Assembly (NCBI GenBank): GCA_029204045.2
Contig: CM055060.1
Coordinates: 56,756,544-56,820,543, forward strand
DNA from: Tillandsia leiboldiana
Lineage: Eukaryota; Streptophyta; Magnoliopsida; Poales; Bromeliaceae
Reading direction: 5' to 3'
DNA: 64,000 nt
In this document: in pieces, positions 57,239 to 64,000 of the stretch
Layout: every line of letters begins with the position of its first letter
Numbering within the stretch: position 1 is the stretch's first letter
Notes under the pieces: generated by a model
Databases searched by the model: none
Told to the model about the DNA's origin: nothing
Seen by the model: the letters and a program-made list of their open reading frames with translations, nothing else
Program-made: the position numbers and the translations under genes

Positions 57239-59106
57239 ATGGAGACCGCTATATGCAGTCGCATCGCGCTCTCCCCGAATCACGTCCTAAACCCTAAATC
57301 AGGTTCATCCCCATCTCCTCCTCCTCCTCCTTTTCCCGATCCCCTTTTCCCCGGATTTGGCAACATTTTTAGGTTTATTTAAGGATTCGATCATTTTTTT
57401 TCCGCTTTATGATGATGAAGTTAAGGGGAAATTAGTATCGGGATCAAGCGTCAATACGAGGGAGGATTTATCTGGGTGAATACCCTTGTGATTCACCAAA
57501 TCGTGGGGCATATATGTTTCTTCTTCGTGTGCAAACCGAACAATATGGAACTATGGCTCTTTATGAGTGTTTTCGGAATCGAGATCCCAAGTGGCGAAGC
57601 ATTAGCTTCATCAACAGAGTATAATTAGTATAGAGACAGATGGTCAGGTCGAAATTGTATGATTATGGCAAACATAAACGGTTCGAGTCTCAAAGAAGTA
57701 AATTTAGATGCATTCTTTAATCAGATGATTGCACAACACTGATGTAGATTGCTTTGTACATATGCGATATTTGTCTTGAAACCATATTGTTGTTAGATTA
57801 TTGTCCGACTACTGGTTTGATGCTTATGAATTTGAGTCTTGATATTTATGATATTTTTGTTTGAGTTTAGAGTGACCAGATGTACTTACTAGGATCTTAT
57901 GATTCAATTTTGGAAGATCGTTGATGAATAGTGTCCACTCAGTTTCACCTTTGACGTTGATAATCGAAATAGAGTTCGTCAGTAGAATGCTCGTTGCCTG
58001 AGGCTGGTAGTAAGAGAAGATCATCGACAAACAATCTCCACTTAATTTTGCCATTGCTGTAGATGACGATAAAATTCTTCAGTCCAATACTCAGGCTGGT
58101 AGTAAGATTATTACGGTTATATAGTTGGATGCTGGTATTGTTTAATGATTAATTAGGCAATGGTATTTAATTGCCACAGCAGCTGTATCTTTTCCTTATG
58201 TCCTTTTTTTCCTTCATACTGGTATGCTGCTAAATATCCTTCCTTGCATCCTCTGCAGGGGATAAGCTGTACAGAGGACAACGTTTAAATCGCGGTATTC
58301 TTATGGTTGTGGCGGCCGCGGCACCAGGTAAAGGTGGGGGCTTGTTGGAAAGGCCGACCATAGAGAAAACTACCCCGGGTCGTGAATCTGAATTTGATTT
58401 GAGGTACCTGCTCAGCCTATCTCCTGCAAAAATCTGATGTCGAGTATACCATGAGTTCTGCTTATATATACATGATCAAGGGAGTTTTTCCATTAGCATG
58501 TTTACCGTAAACTATAGTAGGAGGATCTGGTGTCTAAAATCATTCCAGCTCATTGAGCTGCTGGAGGAAGTGAGGAACATCTTGCTGGTAAGACTTGTTA
58601 ATTAAGCATCCTAACTAATTTAGTGCAGATTCACAAATGAAAATACAAAGCTGAGTACTTTGCATTTGGCTACTTGCCATTAATGATTACTTCTTCTTTT
58701 TTTTTCGTTTTAATGATAAATGTTAATTGGCCTTTGAATAAGCAGGATATTATTTCAGTGTGACTGTCTTTCTATCGGAGAGGAGAATGATGGTCGGTAA
58801 TGGCGATTGTATGACATTCTTTTTCTTTTTCCCTTGGTTTCCAGGAAATCTCGGAAAATAGCTCCTCCTTATCGTGTTATATTGCATAATGACAACTACA
58901 ACAAGCGAGAGTATGTAGTTCAAGTTTTAATGAAAGTTATTCGGGGAATGACGCTCGATAATGCAGTTAACATTATGCAAGAGGCGCACTACAATGGCCT
59001 GGCAGTGGTGATCATTTGTTCACAAGCGGATGCGGAGGAACATTGCACGCAGCTGAGAGGCAACGGACTCCTGAGCTCAATTGAACCTGCAAGCGGTGGG
59101 TGCTAA
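57239..59106 (+). CDS. CLPS1: Chloroplast ClpS1 adaptor of the Clp protease
   Basis: Three exons: 57239-57302, 58259-58403 and 58845-59106 (phases 1 and 2), 156 residues. Arabidopsis ClpS1 is of similar length. Exon 1 (METAICSRIALSPNHVLNPK) and the start of exon 2 form the transit peptide. The ClpS core begins PPYRVILHNDNYNKREYVVQ (77-96), with the Asn85/Asp86 pair that recognises the N-degron alpha-amino group. It continues MTLDNAVNIMQEAHYNGLAV, with the conserved His118 of the binding pocket, and ends CTQLRGNGLLSSIEP. In plastids ClpS1 binds substrates such as glutamyl-tRNA reductase and hands them to ClpC. All three parts join in frame with GT-AG introns. The 956-bp first intron has no recognised content. 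Confidence 0.94.
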
Positions 59107-59362
59107 AAAGTTATGTTGCCAGCTAAAGAATGCAGTGGTTCTATACTCTTTTATCCCTCTCTGTTTCTTAATATTGCCTATCCATGAGAAGCATAATCCT
59201 ACTATCGACAAATGGAAGAGATGGCAAAATTTGTATTGGGGATGAAACTTAGTGATTTATTGTAGGTTGTATATAGGATTCGAAACTTTCCCTTATCAGG
59301 CTTATTTGCAACAGCTAATATGCTCTGGTTTTGTTCATTGCAATTTCTTAATGCGCTCCAAG

Positions 59363-59424
<62 letters not shown>

Positions 59425-59930
59425 AGAAAGGCGCTTCATACTATATTACTTACATAGAGTGTTTAGCTCTATGATAATCTGTTTGATTCATAATAGATGA
59501 ATGAAATAAAGAGTTTCTGTTAAGTTTTAGAAACTATTTGCCTTTTTTCATTTCTCCGAGTCCTTACTTTTATGCCCTTCTAAATTAAAGGTAGTGTCAT
59601 TTTTGTCTTTTTGATGAATCATCTTCACTTAATTTCACCATTGATGTTGATGAGCTACTACATTTGTACTGTTCTATCTTTCTTTTTTTTTATTTCCCAA
59701 AATTGAAAGTTTTTGGGCTTGGCAAAGGTTAATCAGATCAGTTTGACGATTTTGTTTAATGGCATTTTCTTTAACTTTTTTTTAATATATTAATCCAATA
59801 AGCCTGTTTCAAAAATGACCTATAGTTGAGGGGACCCCATGCAGATAGCGTAGAATGTTTCAGTATGTGTGGAATGGTATTGTTCAGTTTACCATGCACA
59901 GTTTTGTACATAACAAACACCCTTATAACA
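59107..59930. other. Convergent intergenic region with (TA)n
   Basis: Lies between the ClpS1 (+) and PPR (-) stop codons. A (TA)n microsatellite lies at about 59364-59422. The rest is probably 3' UTR of both genes. Confidence 0.5.
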
Positions 59931-61478
59931 TTAACTATCCAATATTAAATCTTCTTCAAGGATTTCTCCATCTTCATCAATGGTTTCTCCATCTCCGATG
60001 CAATCACCTGCTACATTTTCGTGTCCTGCAGATCTCAGGTTAAGCTTCATCTCATCTAAAATGCGATAAATATCCCGATTTCTTGAATGAAACTTGTCGC
60101 CTGCAACAAACTGATGCACAACACCATCCACCTCAATCCAACTAAATCCAGGAACCTTCTCAACCCCACTCTCCTCTATCATCCTTCTCATTCTGGAGAA
60201 ATCCTCCCATCTTCCGTTCCTAGCATAAAGATTAGAGAGAAGAATATAACAACCCCCATTCTCAGCTCCCGCCGCACTTAGCTTTTGTGCTACGATCTCT
60301 GCAATCTCCACATTCTCATGCTTCTCGCACGCAGCAAGCAAAGTACTCCAAACTATGAATCCCGGGTCCTTGGATAAGCTACCCACGAGTTTCATCGCTA
60401 GTTCTAATAGTCCGGCGCGGCCGAGGAGATCTACCAAGCACCCATAATGATGGATCCTTGGTTTGATACCTAAATTTATCATTAGATTGAAATACTCTAA
60501 GCCTTCATATACTAGGCCTCCATGGCTACAAGCATTTAAGACACCAATGAAGGTTACATAATTCGGCTCGACACCGAATCCCCTCATCTCGGAGAAGAGT
60601 CGAATAGAAGCCTCTGCATGGCCATGAGCTGCAAAGCCTCCGATCATGGCAGTCCAGTGGTTCACATTTTTCTCTGAAATGCTCAAGAAAACTTGGTAAG
60701 CAATCCCAATGTCTCCACACTTTATATACATGTTAAGTAACTCCACGCCGAGAGCTCCGCAAAGCAAGAAGCCGCGACGAGTAACATACCCGTGAGCCCT
60801 TCGACCCAAATCAAGAAGACCCAGATCAGAAATGGCGGAGATCGCGGTCGCCATCGTGTATTCATCAGGCACCAGGCCGGAAACCATCATCTCTATAAAG
60901 AGCTTAAGAGCCTCCCGAGGCAAATCGTTCTTAACAAACCCGGCGATCATGGAGTTCCAAGAAACGACATTTCTGTCAGGCATTGCGCCGAACACCTCGT
61001 AGGCGGAATCGACGTCGCCGGACTTGACGAACCCATCAAGCAAAGTGTTCCAGGAGACGGCGTTCCTATTGGGCATTTTATCGAACAACTGCTGAGCAGC
61101 ATCAATCCGACCACAGAGGGCGTACATGCGCATGAGAGAAGTGGATACGTGGACATCATCGGTGGGGACGAACTCGGACTTCATAATCATGGAGTGGATT
61201 TGCTCGCCCTCGTCAACGGCCGAGAGAAGCGCGCACGCTTTGAGGGCGAGGGGGAAAGTGAACTTATCGGGAGAACAAGTGCGGAGGAGCATGGAGTTGA
61301 ATAGGAGGAGGGCGGAGTCGGGGCGACGGGATTCGACATGGGCTCGTATGAGGGCGTTGTAGTGGGAGGACGAAGCCGCCGGGTGCGGGGGCTGCGTTCG
61401 ATGTTGAGTTGGGTTAGGGGTGAGAGAGGCGGAGATTGAGCGGAGGAGATCTTTGGAACGGGGATGGGGAAGAGACAT
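59931..61478 (-). CDS. PLS-class pentatricopeptide repeat protein, E subgroup
   Basis: Intact single-exon gene, 515 residues, starting MSLPHPRSKDLLRSISASLT (probable organelle-targeting end). About ten PPR motifs follow: SHYNALIRAHVESRRPDSAL, DVHVSTSLMRMYALCGRIDA, VSWNTLLDGFVKSGDVDSAY, VSWNSMIAGFVKNDLPREAL, VELLNMYIKCGDIGIAY, NHWTAMIGGFAAHGHAEAS, NYVTFIGVLNACSHGGLVYE and HHYGCLVDLLGRAGLLELA. E1/E2-type motifs come next (VWSTLLAACEKHENVEIAE, CYILLSNLYARNGRWEDFS, GFSWIEVDGVVHQF). An acidic tail (GETIDEDGEILEEDLI) ends the protein and no DYW deaminase is present. Such proteins bind specific mitochondrial or plastid transcripts, usually in C-to-U editing. The RNA target cannot be told here. The E region resembles that of the broken PPR gene at 11640, but the two are not close copies. 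Confidence 0.93.
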   Translation of the reverse strand: MSLPHPRSKDLLRSISASLTPNPTQHRTQPPHPAASSSHYNALIRAHVESRRPDSALLLFNSMLLRTCSPDKFTFPLALKACALLSAVDEGEQIHSMIMKSEFVPTDDVHVSTSLMRMYALCGRIDAAQQLFDKMPNRNAVSWNTLLDGFVKSGDVDSAYEVFGAMPDRNVVSWNSMIAGFVKNDLPREALKLFIEMMVSGLVPDEYTMATAISAISDLGLLDLGRRAHGYVTRRGFLLCGALGVELLNMYIKCGDIGIAYQVFLSISEKNVNHWTAMIGGFAAHGHAEASIRLFSEMRGFGVEPNYVTFIGVLNACSHGGLVYEGLEYFNLMINLGIKPRIHHYGCLVDLLGRAGLLELAMKLVGSLSKDPGFIVWSTLLAACEKHENVEIAEIVAQKLSAAGAENGGCYILLSNLYARNGRWEDFSRMRRMIEESGVEKVPGFSWIEVDGVVHQFVAGDKFHSRNRDIYRILDEMKLNLRSAGHENVAGDCIGDGETIDEDGEILEEDLILDS

Positions 61479-62910
61479 GTCTGTCGCCCAAAGTCTGAAT
61501 CTCCGAGTTGGAAGACGAGTAGAAAAATAATGATCTAGACTTGTAATGAAAAATCTACAGAGGCGTATTTTAACATAAAAATTAAATTTATAAAACTATA
61601 TTTTTATTATCAATATTTAAAAATATTTTTAAAATAGATTCTTTAATTTTAATTTTAGATTCCGATGGGCATCAGAGCCCTTGTAGCAGCACAATGTGCT
61701 GTTTCCAGGTGCACTTTTCTCCTAGCTCTTCAGACCGAGGCGGCAATTTCGCATCGAATCTGAAAGCCCTAAAGGGCCTTTTTTGCATGCAGAGTCTCGG
61801 CTCCAAGCGGAAAAAAATATATTCAATCCAACCAGATCGGCGCGCTTTGCGTAAAAGCACCTTCAAAATCAGGACCAAAATAAGTCCTTCTATTAAGTCA
61901 GATTTGAATCGGACCAGTTAAAAAATAACGAATACTCCTGAGGTTCCTGCCCTTTCATGGTTTATATTGAAACCACTTTGGTGGTGACCTTGGTCCAGAG
62001 AACAATTGCTCCTCTGCATCCTCAAAACCCGAAGAAAAAAAAAAAAAATATTGCAGTTGTTCACATACTTGGCCTGAGATGAGTGAATATGATCTCTTAA
62101 GATAATTATATGCGGATGGAAAAACTGCATAAACAATTTCAACATGCTATATTTTACATGTTATCCAAGGCATACGTTAGTCTCAAGCTAAAACCCGATC
62201 ACATTTGTTCCTGAGAATCTTATGATCCTTTTCTCCCTATTGAATCTCATTCACGTCCTTTCCCTATACCTATTCCAAAGAAGGCTCGGGACCAGATAAA
62301 ACCATGGATAACTCAGTTATTTTCCCTTGATTGGTTCCACTATGGCACCTTCCCTACTTTGGCTCCACTATACCATGTACCCTATGGCTCTTGTACAAGG
62401 CAATATTGCACAAATATTTCGAAGGAACGTAAAAAAGGTGTCTAAGAAAAGGATTCCTATAATATTGAGCACCCATTTCTTCCAGGCTCAGATTCTGCTG
62501 ATTTAGTGCAATGCTGCAAATGAACGCCTTAGGTCAAACTGAACATACCCAAGTCTACGGTTTTCAAGTTGGTAGCACCAAGATCATCCCAGTAGAACGA
62601 CTGGAACTATGAAAACCAACCAAGTAAATGTGGGTTTCAACAGAGAACCTAGACTTAGGTACTTGATGAATTGAATAATACTGATTTGCTAAAGCTGAAA
62701 GTTTATCTGCACAGCTACTCTACTACATTTCACCAGGCCAACTCTAAGACAACCTTCACTCAAGCCCTCACACCTGAAAAATATTGGCATGGAGGCGTAT
62801 TTTACTAGCGAGGTAAGCCAAGAGGAGACAAATGGGCGTGAATAGTCCAACTTACCTCGTTTCATTTCTATTGTACATTGTCTTATATAAGACTTGTGCT
62901 GAGATGATGA
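61479..62910. other. Intergenic: PPR promoter side and TAF2 3' UTR
   Basis: No coding frame is supported. Moderately AT-rich and non-repetitive apart from an A-run at about 62035-62048. Confidence 0.45.
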
Positions 62911-64000
62911 TTAAATTTTGCTAATGCTCCTGCTTTTAATTCTGATCCTTATTCTGGGAGCAGAGCTGGTTTGCATACCTTCCACGGTTGCCTCTCTATT
63001 TGAAACTTGGGGTTCAGCACTCTGTAATGTGTTGGACTCCCCCGGCGTCGAAGGAACTGCTGCTTCTTGTCTATTTGAAGCCTTAGGATCCAAGCACATT
63101 GCCGCATGGGACTGCCCGGAGGTCAAAGTTCCTTGCGACTCAGGCTTCACCAAGTTTTGCATATCTAGTGAAGAAGCCCTTTCTGTCCTACCAATCTGTG
63201 CCAACTCTTTTTCCATCCGCTTTTTTTCCTTCTTTAGACGCTTTCTTTCCAGATACTCCGGATCATCTTTCTTGTCTAATTTATCCTCTTGCCTCCGTTT
63301 TCTCTCCTTTTCTTTCTTGTCTTTCTTCTTTCTTTTTGCATCCTGATCATCAGTCGATGGTCGAGCTTGTTCGACGCCGTGTCTAACCATAGAGAGGGCA
63401 TGATCTGGAACATTTACGCGACCAATTTCAACACCATCCTTTGCGGCAGGAGACAGTCGGTCCTTTAAAAGAGAATCTAGCCTTGAATCAGCCGTACATT
63501 GCAATTCCATAGAGATCTCTTGCTTGTTCCCTAATTTGGCACTGCCAATGCTTGCAGTCATTCTTGATTCTTGATCATGCAAAGAGTTCACATCTTCATC
63601 ATTTGCGATCATGATTTTCAGTGGTTCATCTCCCTCCCTGACGCTTGCAATCATCCTAGATTCTTGATCATGCAAAGAGTTTGCATCATTGTTTCGGTTC
63701 GTTAAGTTCAATCGTTCATTTGCTTCCCTAGGAGGCGCATCCACAGAAGCTGAACTGCAAGGACCCAATTCATTTTCATTTGGCCCTCCACGAGATTGGT
63801 CCACCTGGTGATCAATACCATCTGCTTTACTGGATGATGCCGTTTTCTTAACCCGAAGTTTCACAATATTAGTCCTTCTCTCGCTGCAATTAGAAACAAT
63901 ATCGGGCACGTCTTTAGCAGTTTCGGCAGTGGGCAAAGTGTCACATGGATTAGGCGTCTCAATGGGAGGTCCTTGAGGTCTTGGAATCTTCAGCTTTAGG
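62911..64000 (-). CDS. TAF2: Probable TFIID subunit 2 (TAF2), C-terminal exon, running off the right edge
   Basis: One open frame on the minus strand from the window edge to a stop at 62911, about 363 residues with no start codon in view (codon 63936 is an internal TTG). At the edge it reads LKLKIPRPQGPP. It continues IVKLRVKKTASSSKADGIDH, acidic/Ser-rich linkers, a strongly basic segment (DAKRKKKDKKEKERKRRQED and DPEYLERKRLKKEKKRMEKE) predicted as a long helix, and ends APRIRIRIKSRSISKI. The KLRVK-ASSSKAD block, the Lys/Glu coil with DPEYLE-KRLKKEKK, and the short (R/K)I(R/K)IK-type tail recall plant TAF2 C-termini. The catalytically dead M1-aminopeptidase-like body would lie beyond the window. 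Within the segment SLHDQESRM(I/T)AS occurs twice. The family call is from remembered similarity. Confidence 0.6.
   Translation of the reverse strand, partial: LKLKIPRPQGPPIETPNPCDTLPTAETAKDVPDIVSNCSERRTNIVKLRVKKTASSSKADGIDHQVDQSRGGPNENELGPCSSASVDAPPREANERLNLTNRNNDANSLHDQESRMIASVREGDEPLKIMIANDEDVNSLHDQESRMTASIGSAKLGNKQEISMELQCTADSRLDSLLKDRLSPAAKDGVEIGRVNVPDHALSMVRHGVEQARPSTDDQDAKRKKKDKKEKERKRRQEDKLDKKDDPEYLERKRLKKEKKRMEKELAQIGRTERASSLDMQNLVKPESQGTLTSGQSHAAMCLDPKASNRQEAAVPSTPGESNTLQSAEPQVSNREATVEGMQTSSAPRIRIRIKSRSISKI

Noticed and set aside
60792..61362. 170- and 78-codon plus-strand frames inside the second PPR gene
   Set aside because: Antisense shadows. The minus-strand frame shows continuous PPR motifs.
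1..64000. CRISPR arrays, operons, tRNA genes, bacterial or organellar insertions
   Set aside because: No regularly spaced repeats of CRISPR type, no cloverleaf candidates and no prokaryotic gene packing were seen. Spliced plant genes explain the coding content.

Overview
This is nuclear DNA from a flowering plant. The evidence is spliced protein genes with GT-AG introns, chloroplast transit peptides, PLS-class PPR genes, plant-only families (SIS8/EDR1-type Raf-like kinase, bHLH30-type factor, PSRP3, ClpS1) and many short TIR elements. GC-rich, C/G-ending first exons (SET methyltransferase, fructokinase, bHLH, kinase) suggest a monocot. That is an inference from composition, and the species cannot be named from the sequence. 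No prokaryotic, organellar, tRNA, functional rRNA or CRISPR content was seen.

Left gene block (about 3.4-25 kb). A beta-propeller glycosidase-like gene (-, with an apparent frameshift) lies head to head with a parvulin PPIase (+). A chloroplast SET-domain lysine methyltransferase (+) follows, then a PPR gene (+) broken by two frameshifts, a short PLDRP1-like gene (-) and a 13-exon Raf-like MAPKKK of the SIS8 type (-). Bases 1-3381 hold no gene that can be supported.

Central block (25-54 kb). This is AT-rich and repeat-rich, with three genes: a plastid fructokinase (+, 7 exons), a small membrane protein with the CREST-superfamily Ser/His/Asp/His pattern (-, 6 exons, two of its five introns GC-AG), and a bHLH30-like factor (+, 2 exons). 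Around them are a LINE remnant, LTR-like fragments (one with a 5S-rRNA-like stretch), CACTA-like and Tourist-like elements, and long TA and TG microsatellites. The most striking feature is one family of about 172-bp elements: six copies plus a remnant, four of them with perfect 9-bp target duplications. Each is built as a row of short hairpins. One copy lies in the bHLH intron, one just upstream of the fructokinase and one just upstream of PSRP3.

Right gene block (53.6-64 kb). Plastid ribosomal protein PSRP3 (+, 2 exons), chloroplast ClpS1 N-degron adaptor (+, 3 exons), an intact E-class PPR protein (-, 1 exon), and the last exon of a probable TFIID subunit TAF2 gene (-) running off the right edge.

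The genes form no pathway or operon. Four intact ones (methyltransferase, fructokinase, PSRP3, ClpS1) are nuclear genes for plastid proteins, and the two PPR genes probably serve organelle RNA. All exon boundaries were placed by hand from reading frame, splice consensus and remembered family alignments; none is backed by transcripts.
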